A stretch of 64,000 bases of DNA from Aptenodytes patagonicus (taxonomy: Eukaryota; Chordata; Aves; Sphenisciformes; Spheniscidae): the NCBI RefSeq assembly GCF_965638725.1, contig NC_134956.1, positions 20,457,047 to 20,521,046 of the forward strand. The letters are read 5' to 3'. Made by a program: the position numbers and the translations under genes. Below are positions 13,790-24,239 of this stretch, in pieces. The notes beneath the pieces are model-generated. The model was given only the letters and a program-made list of their open reading frames with translations, did not search any database and was not told the origin of the DNA. The number at the start of each line of letters is the position of its first letter. Within the stretch, counting starts at the first letter, position 1.

Positions 13790-13990
13790 GAGCTCTCCTT
13801 TAATGAGATTTTATTAAAAGACTCTATTACAAATAGCCACTTAAGCAAGTGAACCTTTGGAGCCTTTAGTCTATGATGTCAGAACTGTGGCTGGATGTTT
13901 CCCAGGAGTATTAAACCTGATGCTAATATAGGGCTGTTCTATATGACAGCTATAAAACTGCTTAAGCATACCAGGCAGGAGGCCAGAGGG
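13790..13990. promoter_or_regulatory. Candidate regulatory island with paired NKX2-like sites
   Basis: AT-rich block between GC-rich flanks. It contains TTTAATGAG and TTTTATTAAAAG near 13800-13820, an inverted pair CACTT/AAGTG at 13838-13851 matching the NKX2-class TNAAGTG motif on both strands, and a further GCTTAAGC near 13961. No open frame, no transposon. Function is inferred from motif clustering only. Confidence 0.25.
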
Positions 13991-13999
13991 GCTTTTTGT

Positions 14000-14575
14000 T
14001 GCCTATCAGGGCTTGGCTAAAGGTCTCCTGCAAAAAGGCAGCGGGAAGCAGGGCGCTAGGCAGGGATTCAGCTCTGCCTCATCTCCCTTGCAAGGCTGGA
14101 AAATCCCCCGAGGCTGGGAAGGTCCACGTAGCAAAGGCTACGCAGCAAAGCCTTTGCATCCATGCTCATGTCTCCTTTGCTTGGTGAAATTATCAGTTTC
14201 TGTGCCCAGTGTGTAGGGCTCCAGCTGGAACAAGGAGACCCCCGAAGCAGCGCTGCACCACCACCCATAAGTTATATGCCACACCACCTCTCCTTCCACA
14301 TCCTGACTTGCAGCTGTGGTCAACGCCATGGGAACATCCAACATTTATCCTAAGCCGAGTGGGTTTATCGACACATCCAGTAGCACCATTTACACAAGCC
14401 TGGCTTTTAGGTCTGCCCTCCCCTGCTCTCGGGGAGCAGGTCTGCCTACCCACCCTCTCTGCACACACTTCCCCAGGGCTGCACGTCTGCCGGCAGCTGC
14501 CTGCCCGCAGCAAACCCCCTTGTTTGCAAATCACGCCCAAGATACACGAGGAATGCAAACCACGTTTGCCAATGG
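14000..14575. other. GC-rich unique DNA
   Basis: GC-rich interval with long overlapping frames on both strands (14193-14648 minus and 14209-14634 plus). They are antisense to one another, have Pro/Cys/Arg-rich low-complexity translations and show no domain, so I regard them as chance. Confidence 0.5.
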
Positions 14576-14579
14576 TAAC

Positions 14580-14720
14580 TGATATTAAAACTAACAGTAA
14601 AACTGGTTCGACCCGCCTGTCAGCTGGGGAATGATATGCAGAGGGCATAATAATACGCGTTAATCACGTTATAATCTGCAGCTTTCCACCAATAGGTGGC
14701 ACCAGCAATTTTTGGATATG
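14580..14720. promoter_or_regulatory. AT-rich island, candidate conserved noncoding element
   Basis: Contains ATGATATGCA, AATAATACGCGTTAATC and CGTTATAATC in about 60 bp (14630-14680), dense TAAT cores beside an ACGCGT palindrome, followed by CACCAATAGGTGG, which includes an inverted CCAAT-type word. No coding signal. Composition-based call only. Confidence 0.2.
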
Positions 14721-14724
14721 CTAC

Positions 14725-15365
14725 AACATGGTACTTCTGTTCCCTTGCTACAAGGCATCGAGCCCATCAGCGTTGCATAGATGGATGGACCATCTATTGC
14801 AATGGTAGCACCCAGCCCCTCTCTTTTTTGTTTGAGTTAAGAGAAAGGTTAAAACTCCTGCAAGCCAATTTTTCCTTCCTCAGACAAACTTATTTTCAGG
14901 AGTAAGCCTAACTTGAACGAGTCTTTCGGGGAACATGAATCTGGAAGCTAGATACAAATAGATCAGAAAAATTTGTTTAAAATAGACTGAGCCTCCATAG
15001 AAGGCAAACAGCAAGTGTACAATTTAACACAGCAAAAGCCAAAGCTTCTTGTAACTGAGTCTGGCCACTCCTGTGAAAACATCTAAGTTACAGTCTAACA
15101 CAGTTTAAATAAACATGGTATAAATACATTACCTTGACCAGAGCATCCTACAGAAGAAAACCTCAAACCACACACATGCCGAGACACACATGCTCGATCC
15201 ACGCACATGCAATAAAGGAGAAGCGACACCAGCCAGGTCAAACTGAGCCTGTGGCTGGCACAGCTCTGCAGGTAAAAACCCTCCGGAACCAAGGCAAGGC
15301 TGGAAACAGCCCGACAAGCAAACTCCCATCAGCTGTCCCACACCCACTACAGGTGTGTGGCATCT
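14725..15365. other. Unique noncoding DNA
   Basis: Nothing recognised. Contains a CA/AC-rich stretch around 15168-15210 that is too degenerate to call a microsatellite. Confidence 0.5.
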
Positions 15366-15369
15366 AACT

Positions 15370-15700
15370 GCTTCGGCTTACAACTCCACGCAGCTGAATT
15401 CAGCCTGTATAAATTATTAAAGAGTCTGCAGAACATTACACAGTTCATGTAGTTAATGATTATAGTTCAGCGTCTAGGTCAGATATAATTAGATGTTACA
15501 TTAAAATAGCTTCACAGAGCCATTTATTCTGATTTAATTACTTAAAATGATAATATAATGAGCAGTGCTTTCAAAGAAAAAAGAAATCTTTTAATGAGCT
15601 CATTTTAAGTTAATGTAAGGCAAATTAATCATTTAACAAAATGCAGTAAAAAGACAAGTTCATATTTTAAAATATGATGTGCCTATGTCAAGGAGGTTAG
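15370..15700. promoter_or_regulatory. Strongly AT-rich homeodomain-motif island
   Basis: About 330 bp of AT-rich sequence saturated with TAAT/ATTA cores: TTAATGATTATAG near 15453, GATATAATTAGATG near 15482, GATTTAATTACTTAAAATG near 15531, TTAATGAGCTCATTTTAAG near 15591 and AAATTAATCATTTAAC near 15623. ATGAGCTCAT is a perfect palindrome, and TATTTTAAAATA near 15663 is another. Low CpG, no open frame and no transposon signature. This is the best compositional candidate for a deeply conserved enhancer in the left half. Confidence 0.3.
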
Positions 15701-15704
15701 TTTA

Positions 15705-17240
15705 TTGCCATGCTGGGAGAGAGACACAAACGGGTGGCTCTTGAAACAACACCACATCCCAAATTGTGTACATCTGGAACATCTTTAAACTGTGTTTTCT
15801 TCCTTCCCCAGATATACCTGCTACGTCAAAGCCCTTTGAAATACAACCTGAGCAGCAGATTTATGACCATCAAACTGTGTCTTTATTCCAATGTGAAACA
15901 GAGCAATAGCCGTGCAAAGCAGCTACCCAGAGTAGGTGAGCTTGTGATGAAGGGTTAATTGTGAGTTGGTTCATTAATCATTCATTTGCTGGCTCGGAAA
16001 ATTAGCTTTCACTTGTTTGTTTGCTCAAGAAGTGATAAGCCCATTCCCTCGCTAGCTCATCTATTTTCTTCCCTTTGCATTGTTTTAGAGATTTTAATCC
16101 TTTCCAATTTTTGTAATCAGTCATTTTGGTCTTTTAGCAGGAGCATTTCCAAGCAAGCAGCAATTATTGGAGTGAAAGCAAGCAACTCTCTGCAGGGAAG
16201 GCAGCAGGCTCTGGTTCATAACCCTGCCAGAAACCATGTCCCTCCTCTCGCAGCCCTGCATGGCAGCTTACGCAGCAGCTGAGCAGAGGTGTCCTCTTCG
16301 GAGCCAGAGCCACCCCATTTCTGCTGCAAACGGGACGTCCTGCACTTGCACAGGCATTGGAATAAACATCTATATCAGATTAAAAAGCAAATCAAAACAT
16401 ACTGAGCTGCTCCCAGGTTGTCTCCCAGCTGCTACCGCTCACCCTCTTCTATCCTCACCTGAAACCGCAGCCTCACTAAACTAGAAATGGAAAGCTTAGA
16501 GATATTTGTGGAGGGGGTAGAGGGAATCCTACTCCCAATCCATAGTTTTTACTCTGCATAAAGGAGGAAACGGCAACAACACAAACCTCTCTCAATAAAA
16601 TGTTTGCAAACACTTCTGTAGTGTTGCCTGCAAAATGAGTGCTCTTCCAGCTCAGGCATCACCTGGACACCTTGGTGAGGGAGTAGAGGCTGACTGTAAA
16701 GCAGCAACTGCGCTGCTCCCACTAGGAACATAAATAATTTGGGGCTACACATTTCTTTCTTAATGTATCGTCTCTGTTCCCAATTAGGTAAAGCCAATGG
16801 CTTTCAGCTACCGCGCTTCCTCAGCAGCAGATACAGGAGCAGGAGTTTGGTGCTATGACAACACTGTGGGTGCTATCCATCTCACAGGTGGTACAGGCAG
16901 CCTTCGGGTGCACCCACCCATGACCTTCGCATCCCCTCCCTCCCAATTACTGGGGCTTAGGTAGACCGGGACTGGGATATCGCTCTCCCTTGTCTTTTTT
17001 TTCTTTTTCTTTTTTTTTTTTTCTTTTTTCTTCTTTTTCACAGCCCTACCCACCAAGCTTTAGAAAAGCAAAGCCACCCTGGCCACTTGCCCACGTACGT
17101 TCAGCGGCAGCAGACTGAAGCCGGATGCGTGCAGCCGAACGCAGCCTCAAACACCGCTCGCTGCCACTTCCCCTTTTCTCATCCGAAACCTGGATTTTAA
17201 AGAAAAACGCAACATCTCTGAGCCGCAAGGCCCCAGCGCA
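15705..17240. other. Unique noncoding DNA with a pyrimidine tract
   Basis: No gene recognised. It includes TTAATTGTGAGTTGGTTCATT-like AT-rich words at about 15955-15985, a GC-mixed middle, and the T/C tract listed separately. Confidence 0.5.
16990..17040. repeat. T-rich pyrimidine tract
   Basis: About 50 nt of almost pure T with single C interruptions. On the minus strand it produces the poly-Lys run of a chance frame (16853-17056). It could be a decayed poly(A) tail of a retroposed sequence on the minus strand, but no source sequence is recognisable beside it. Confidence 0.7.
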
Positions 17241-17244
17241 AGGC

Positions 17245-17490
17245 TTGTGTCATGCAGTCATTAATAAGGCTTTCCAGACAAATCTGACTGGAGAGATAAT
17301 AGACTTAAACAATTAGAAAAAAAAAAAAGCATTTTCTGTGATGGAATATTTTTCTCATCCTATTCTCTGTAATTATTTTCTAAATGTAGATCATTTTACA
17401 CGATGCAGGCAGAAGTGTTCCACAGCTAATCAGGCCATATGTTTTCACATTTTGAAAAGAAAACTAATTAAAAAGAGATGAAAAATGAAA
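17245..17490. promoter_or_regulatory. AT-rich candidate conserved noncoding element
   Basis: Contains CAGTCATTAATAAGG, TAGACTTAAACAATTAG, GTAATTATTTTC, CAGCTAATCAGG and GAAAACTAATTAAAAAG within 240 bp. The dense homeodomain-type cores, plus A-rich runs, stand out from the GC-rich sequence on either side. No open frame of note. It precedes a CpG-rich block by about 270 bp, an arrangement seen at some developmental enhancers and promoters; the function is inferred. Confidence 0.28.
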
Positions 17491-17762
17491 AAGAAAAAAA
17501 AAAGGTTTCTAAGGAGGACTGGTAGGTTTGGGTCGGAGAGGAGTGGTGAAGGAATCCTTCAGGAATGTATACATTCGCTCTGCTTGGCTCTGCGTTTTGT
17601 TTTCAGAATTGTTTCTGGCAGAAACCTAAAGAAAAATATGAACCAGATGTACAAGGAAATAGTTTCTTCATCAGAAAGAGAAGAATAGCTCTCTGTCTGC
17701 CAGGAGATTTTTAGCCTTTACGTTTTACCAAGGTGATGTTAAAAATACCCTTCAATGTTGGC

Positions 17763-18060
17763 TTCTCCAGCGGCGCTGGAGGCAGCCTGGCCGCAGGGAG
17801 AGCATCTCTGGGCACGGGGAATGCCCAAGGAGAGCGATGGCTCATGGGAGAGCTCTGCGACACCCGGGTGCCTTCAGGTCTGGAGCGAGCGATGGCAGGC
17901 CCCTGCCATGCCGACGCAGCCCGTCTGCCGGCAGCGACCCCAGAGTCCCGGCGCTGCCGAGCCCGCGCTGCCAGGCAGCAGCCAGGGCGCCGGGCAGGGT
18001 ACCTGGCAGCTGCAGTGGTTGCGTTAGGGTTTTTCCAACCGCTCCCAATGATTTAATATG
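17763..18060. promoter_or_regulatory. Short CpG-rich block
   Basis: GC about two thirds with roughly 20 CpG in the first 250 bp by hand count, which is well above the surrounding sequence and near the observed/expected level of CpG islands. No TATA box, exon or known transcript is evident. The frames on both strands here are products of GC richness. It may be an orphan CpG island or simply a GC-rich patch. Confidence 0.35.
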
Positions 18061-18064
18061 CCGG

Positions 18065-21000
18065 GGGCTCAAGCCACAGCCATCGCCTCACGGCGCTGGG
18101 TGCTGCGCAGAGCCCAGCTTTCCCGAAGTGTTTAGGGACTGACTTGCCAGGGAGACCCCGGGGGTCTGGTGCGCAGAGGGACCCCCAGCCCAGTGCTGCC
18201 CACATGCTGCAGCGATGGGTCTGTTGGGGAGAAGGCAGGCGGCCTGGCAGGGGACGACGGCAAGCTCTCCCCTGCCTAGGGCAGCCAGGAGGGAAGCGGG
18301 GAAGAGCAGGTTGGAAAGTCTCATCTGAGAACAGCCCTTGGCAGAAGGGAGGCGGGAAGAGCCCAGGAGCACCCTGTGCGCTCCTCTGCAGGAGGGTTGG
18401 GTGATTTCTCTTTCATTGCCCCCTCTCTTTCATTTGCCACATGAAGCAAATCCCCTCCAACAAGAGGACGCTGCTCCTTTCTCCTCTCCTCCAGGGCTGC
18501 CGGCGCTGCCCGTGCTGGCGTCAGGCGGGGTGACGGCTGCTCCCCCAGCCCTGGCATGGCCCTGCAGGGTGAATCGCCCTGCGCCGCTGGGGCTCCCCGT
18601 GCCCACCTCCCCGGGCATCTGCACCACGCAGGGTGGAAACATGAACAGCATCTCTGCTGACAGATCTCTTCCCCTAGCTATGCTGGAAGACATAGGAAAG
18701 GTCCCAGAAACGGGTCAGCAGCTTCATCACAGCATCTTAATGGAGGGGTGAGGGGGGGAGGAACTAGAGAGCAAGTGGTGGGGAGAAGAAACAAAACCAA
18801 ATTATGCTCCAAAATACTGACTTCTGATGAAACTAGCTGTAGGCAAGACAACAGGTACTTCAGTGCCTCCAAGCCTCACCCCGGGGCTGTGGCCGTGCCT
18901 GAAGCCCTGCTCCCCTCCTGGGCTGGGTGCTCTGGGGCACCACAGGGTCCTGCTAGGAGAAAGAGGCCACTCTGCACCGGGTGGCCTGCCTGCGGACACT
19001 GTCACCCGTGGGTGCTGCAGGGGTGCAGCCACCTCTCCACCCCAGCCGGGCTCCCGCGGGCGTCCCCAGCACCACCGGTGAGGTCGGCGGCTTGGGAGGG
19101 GAGTTCAAGTGGAGGTTAATTAGGATGGGAAGAGAGCAAGAGAGAGCGACCAAGGAACTTTAATCTCATTAAATACACCTCAAGGCTTAAATAGCCCTAC
19201 CTGCTTATTAGTAATTTTGCCAAGAGGAGTCTCTTTCTCGCCCTTAGCCTCGCTCCAGCCTCCCTGCACCAGGAATGGGCTTCACGGGGGCTTGTCTTTC
19301 TCTGCTTCGGGCAGGTCAGAAACCTCTCTGATCCCTCCTACCGACTGGATTTGAAAGGAAAAAAAAAAATGTAATGAGCACTGATGACATTTTTATCTAT
19401 TAAAACCAGCTTATTTTTGGAGAACCATATCAGCTCCAATGAACAGGCTTTCTGATGAGGATCTCCAGTGGCAGTGGCAGGCGGTGGGTCTTCCGTAGGC
19501 GTTTGTTGTCCGGAGTGGATGAATTTCTGTCTCTCAACAGTTTTTAAGTCCAAAAAAATGTTTCCCAAGGTTTTGTAATTAAAGGTAAGGAAACCCAAGG
19601 CCTCGCTACAGTAGTATTACAGAATCTTTGTTTTCTGGCCAGCTCTACTTAAAAACAAACAAATGCTGCAAGCTCTGAAATTGGCTCAGCAAATTGGCTT
19701 AGCCCTTGTAAGTCAAGGCACTAGCTAATACAAAAAGCAAGAAGTTAAATTTTCTGCACTGAACAAAGACAGTTTCATCTGTTTGAAAGCCAGCAGCGTC
19801 AGCTTCCCAGGTCTATCACAGCTCCTCATAAATTTAAAAAGCTCAGTTGTATTTCACGAAGCATCTAAAGCAGCTGAGATTTCACATGGGACACCCAGAA
19901 GAGAAGTTAAACAGCGCATGTTTCATGGCGATTGGCAAATTATCAGGTCATTGCTCCAACTTCCACAAACATCATCAGCCAACAGCAATAAAAATACAGG
20001 TTTTGGTCTCAGGAGCCTTCAAACTATTTTCCAGAGTTTGACTTCATGACAAGATGCTCACTATGACACTACAGAAGCACTAAGCTGCTTAATTAGAATA
20101 ACACAGATGTAATTTAGTTTTTAAATCAGTCAGAACAATAAATATAAAACCACCAGGTTTTTGCAAGAATTACTGAAAGTTTTTCCTTGCTTCGTGTTTT
20201 AAATGCAATTTTTCTATTTTGTCAGTAAGTAACCCTGAAGAATCACGTGTCTTAGGCAGAGTGGCATCGCTATGGGTGGCCACTCTTCAACTTACCTGGG
20301 ATTTGTCTTATTCAACGGTCTCAGCACTAGGAAAAACCTCCAGCATACACATTTCTTTCAGCTCCCCCATCTGACAGGGGAGCCGGCCTACGTACAGGGT
20401 GGATATCTCCAACCTCAGCATTTCCCTGACAACGATATCAAGAAAAAAACTCCAGGGGTTTTGTTAATAGAGAGGAACTTCAAACATCCTTTATTCCCAG
20501 GTTTAAGCAGGCTGTAATCCTACAGGGTTGATTTTTTTCTCTCACTGGCTAGAACAGATACCAACGAGTTGTTTCCTGAAACACTCACAACTGCTACTGA
20601 TGGTTTTTTTTTTTCCTTGCTTGAAAAACTTCAGGTTCCTCAGAATAACCAGGCACCAGGTGCTCCCACTCATTTCTCCCCCAGCTTTGACGAGGCTGCT
20701 GCCCACGCTGGAGGCAATGGAGCACAAGCCTGCCCCATGTCCCCCTGGCCCTGGGGGGGGCCAGGACTCACCCTGCCCTGCCCATCTGCACCCACCCAGC
20801 CAGCGGCAGGTGGTGTTTCGCCCCAAAAAGGTGTTTGGGTTTTTTGCCCCAAAAAGGCGGCGTTTTGCTCAGTGCAGTCCATCTGCTAGAGGAGCCTTCA
20901 GATGCAGAGCATCCTCCTTTCCCCGCTCGGGGGTTTGCACCCGTCTCACCGGCTGATGCGCTCCTGGCCTTAACCAGGGCTCTGCCCTGCCTGCTCCTGC

Positions 21001-23605
21001 CCTGCTGCCCACGCTGCCTTGCCCTCCTGGGGCCGAGCAGCACGCCAAGGGGATAAGGGTTTGCGATTAGGCACTGCAATTCCCCACTCGCGCAGGCTGG
21101 CAGAAAATTACTGCTTAGCCAGGGAGGAAAATAACATCTTATTTACTGTCTCTCCCGGGACTTGTCTGAGGCCTGAGCAAGTGCTGGCTCACAGGCTGCG
21201 GAGAGGTGCTGAAATGCAAAACCCAGCCGCGAGCATCATCACGCGCTCCTCACCTCGGCTTCACCGGAGCCCGGCACTGGTATCTGTGCCAGCACCGGTA
21301 CCCACACCAGCACCAGCATCAGCCGTCCCTCCTGGCTATCCCCGAGGGCAGGCTGGCAGAGGATGGGGACCTCCTGCCTCCAGTCGCTGCAGGCAGACAA
21401 AGGCAGTTTGCTGCGAGCAGCGGGTGACCGTCCCTCCGCAGGCAGCAGGCATGGGGCTGGCTTAGCCAACACGCTCGGGGAGTTGAGGCCACGCTGGGGG
21501 TGGCGGGGGCAGGCGAGGAGCCTCCGCACGCTTCTGCCCCACAGCACTGCCGAGAGAGCCAGGAGTTTTAAAAAAGGACCATGCCTCCCCGTTTCACTTT
21601 CCTGCTGAAAACATCTGGTCTGCTTGGCACCTATTCTGCAGCAAATATAGCAGAGCATCTTGCTCACGGGCACAGTGCCACCGCGACAGATGGGTACGAG
21701 CACAGGCAGCCAAGAGACCTTGTATCAGCATCAAGTGTGTTTGCTAAGGGCAGGATTCACAGCCAGAAATGTCAAAATGGCTGAGTTTCCATGCCTATAG
21801 ATACTGGAGAGGTGAGACTGTGCTGAACCAGCTCTGGGCAGGATTAACTTTGAAATGGGGAGGGAAAAAGCTAATTTCTGCAGCTACAGAGCATAAGTTT
21901 CTGGTCATGTGGAGCTGGATTAGCTTCTAGCTCAGGGATGTTCCTGCTGCTTCGTCCCATTTCCAGGTGAGAGAGCCCACAGATCATCCTGGAGCTGGCG
22001 GAGGCGAGGCGAGAAACCCATAATCCCACAGTTGGGAGGGACATGGGCAACAAATTTATCTTTGCAAAATGGGTTAAGAGACCGGCTCTCGATTAACCTC
22101 AGGTCAGCTCGACAGGCACGGGGAGGTGCCAGCACGTCTCCGCTGTGCACATCCTGGCAGCCCCAGGCAGAGCTATGTCTGGCTTCAGCGGGATGACCAC
22201 TGCCTTGGTTTTCCATCAGGAAAAGGGCAAAGGACTAATTGCACTAATTAATGTCGCCCTCATTTCACAGTGATTTCAGGGGCTAGGCAGAGCGCTGAGC
22301 CTCATGGTGGGTCGGGAAGTGAGGAGGGAGTGGGGAGGAGCAGATGTGCATCAGGAAAGGTGTGGGATGGGCTCCCCAGCCTTGCCCGCGGTCACCCCGG
22401 GTGGCACGTGTCCTCGGAGCAGCCACTGGGACCCGGCCATCACAGCGCCAGCAACAGAAGCGACGGGTGCGCGGCCAAGCATCCTCCATCCCCGCAGCCA
22501 CTGCTGCCTGGGGCTCCCCCTGCACCGCAGGGGCTTGGCCGGAGGCACCCCGCCAGCCGCCGTAACCCATCCTCCATCGGCATTAGGCAAGAGAATGGAG
22601 CAGCGCGGGGACGAAGAAAGAGCAAGCTGCCCATGCCACACACCCCGCTGCGTACAGCCTGCCCTCCGCCGCCCGGCTCCTTGTCTCCGCCGGCTGTAAT
22701 GAGCCCTCGCTGACAAGTGATTGACTCGGCCATTATATTCCTGGGTGATCAGAGAAACAAACACGCTCCATATAAAAATCTCAGCTTTCTAATCCCGGAG
22801 GCGCTTCCTGTGGGAAAACTTGGCCGGTTGCTCGGAGCGGGACAGAGCAGCATGGGACGAGCTATTCAGAGAGGTTGGGGAGAAATTAGGAGCAGGGCAG
22901 TGATGTTTTTTCTCCCCGCATTGTTATAGCCTGCCTCGTTCTTTCTTCAGCTGGTACTTTAAGAAAAAAGTAATACAACACACACCCGGAATGGGAAAGG
23001 AAGGAGAGTTGGCAGGAACCAGCATGTCTGCACTTGTTTTAAATTTTTATATTTATTAAAATGCTCTGGAAGTCTCTTGCATTCCAGCAGCCTTTGGAAC
23101 AGCGCTGAAATAAGTTACATACTGGGAAGCGCTCGATTTCCAGCAGCTCTGGACAAACGCGTCTCCTGAAGGAGAAGGGCACGGGATGGGCCTGAAGCAA
23201 GGATGGGCACAGGAGTAAGTTATCTGTGCTTAACCCCATCTGTGAAATGTCCATATTCGCCAGTCTGAGCCCTTCTTACAGAGGCAGGAGTCAGCCCCAA
23301 GCTGGCCTTGAGTCTAACCATGAAGGACCGGGGTGTTTAAAGATAAATTTTAATTTTTTTTTAAAGATTTAACTTTGCGTATGTGTGAAATGCTCCACAT
23401 ACACAGATGCCCTTTCCTCCTCTTCCATGGGCTGGACAAGTTGCATCTTCCCTGGTGTGAGCAGCTTTTCCAGACACAACCCCCAGCGCCTGTCCTGGGG
23501 CAGGAGAGCTCAGGGAGGCACGGCTGCACCAGGCAAGCAGAGAAGAGGGCATCTGGAAGAGGAGGGCACTTGGAAGAGGAGGGCTTTGCTCAGCCGCATC
23601 CAGAC
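18065..23605. other. GC-rich unique DNA without recognised genes
   Basis: Mostly GC-rich with CpG-dense patches (18480-18620, 20880-21050, 22380-22560) alternating with AT-rich pieces (19350-19620, 20090-20230, 22235-22265 and 22700-22800). Overlapping frames reach 154 codons on both strands with no domain. A minus frame at 21239-21703 and frames at 22270-22713 are Pro/Arg/Gly-rich and typical of GC-biased chance frames. No transposon recognised. Confidence 0.5.
20820..20857 (+). repeat. Duplicated dodecamer GCCCCAAAAAGG
   Basis: GCCCCAAAAAGG occurs at 20820-20831 and again at 20846-20857, a 26-bp period, with a related TTTTTGCCCC junction between them. It is a small local duplication or the stub of a minisatellite. 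Confidence 0.7.
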
Positions 23606-23609
23606 CCCG

Positions 23610-23680
23610 CTGGAGTCAGTCAGAGCCTTTCCGTGTCAGGCCAAAGCCAAAACCCCATTGAAGCTGATGGGAATCTTTCA
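23610..23680 (+). repeat. Fragment of an old dispersed palindromic repeat
   Basis: Contains CCCCATTGAAGCTGATGGG, a degenerate form of the near-palindromic core CCCATTGAAGTCAATGGG that recurs in bird, turtle and crocodile DNA, followed by AATCTTTCAC. I recognise the core from many sauropsid sequences but cannot assign a Repbase name. Three other fragments with the same core lie in this window (30113-30189, 36690-36740, 38525-38655). The young CR1 begins within a few bases of its right end. Confidence 0.5.
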
Positions 23681-23682
23681 CT

Positions 23683-24237
23683 AGGGAAGTGATCGTGCCC
23701 CTGTACTCGGCACTGGTGAGGCTGCACCTCAAATACCGTGTTTGGTTTTGGGCCCCTCACTACAAGAAGGACGTCGAGGTGCTGGAGCGTGTCCAGAGAA
23801 GGGCAACGAGGCTGGTGAAGGGTCTGGAGAACAAGTCTCATGAAGAGCGGCTGAGGGAACTGGGGTTGTTTAGCCTGGAGAAAAGGAGGCTGAGGGGAGA
23901 CCTCATCGCTCTCTACAACTCCCTGAAAGGAGGTTGTAGCGAGGTGGGTGTTGGTCTCTTCTCCCAAGTAACAAGCGATAGGACGAGAGGAAATGGCCTC
24001 AAGTTGTGCCAGGGGAGGTTTAGATTGGACGTGAGGAAAAATGTCTTTACTGAAAGAGTGGTTAAACCTTGGAACAGGCTGCCCAGGGAAGGGGTTGAGT
24101 CCCCATCCCTGGAGGTATTTAAAAGACGTGTAGATGCGGCGCTTAGGGACATGGTTTAGTGGACATGGTGGTGTTGGGTTGACGGTTGGACTCGATGACC
24201 TTAGAGGTCTTTTCCAACCTTAATGATTCTATGATTC
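23683..24237 (+). mobile_element. CR1 LINE, 5'-truncated 3' end
   Basis: About 555 bp comprising the C-terminal part of CR1 ORF2 followed by the short 3' untranslated tail, which ends in the diagnostic CR1 terminus with repeats related to ATGATTCT (24223-24237). 5' truncation is normal for CR1, which reverse-transcribes from the 3' end and seldom leaves clear target duplications or a poly(A) tail. The reading frame is still open, so the copy is fairly young. It is roughly 95 percent identical by eye to the minus-strand copy at 32625-32950, so both belong to the same or sister subfamilies. Confidence 0.95.
23689..24159 (+). pseudogene. CR1 ORF2 (reverse transcriptase) C-terminal fragment
   Basis: An uninterrupted 156-codon frame corresponding to the C-terminal tail of the CR1 ORF2 polyprotein, downstream of the catalytic reverse-transcriptase core. 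Recognisable CR1 blocks in order are [19 protein letters not shown] (about residues 20-38), [17 protein letters not shown] (66-82), [19 protein letters not shown] (99-117) and [20 protein letters not shown] (124-143), ending ALRDMV then TAG. The endonuclease domain and the RT catalytic aspartates are missing because of 5' truncation. The first Met is internal to the original protein, so this is a relic and not an independent gene. The open frame reflects youth rather than selection. Confidence 0.9.
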
Positions 24238-24239
24238 AG

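Noticed and set aside
16853..17056. Lys-rich minus frame
   Set aside because: It is simply the translation of the pyrimidine tract at 16990-17040.
21239..22764. Cluster of 130-154-codon frames on both strands
   Set aside because: They are mutually antisense, Pro/Arg/Gly/Ser-rich and follow GC content; no domain seen.
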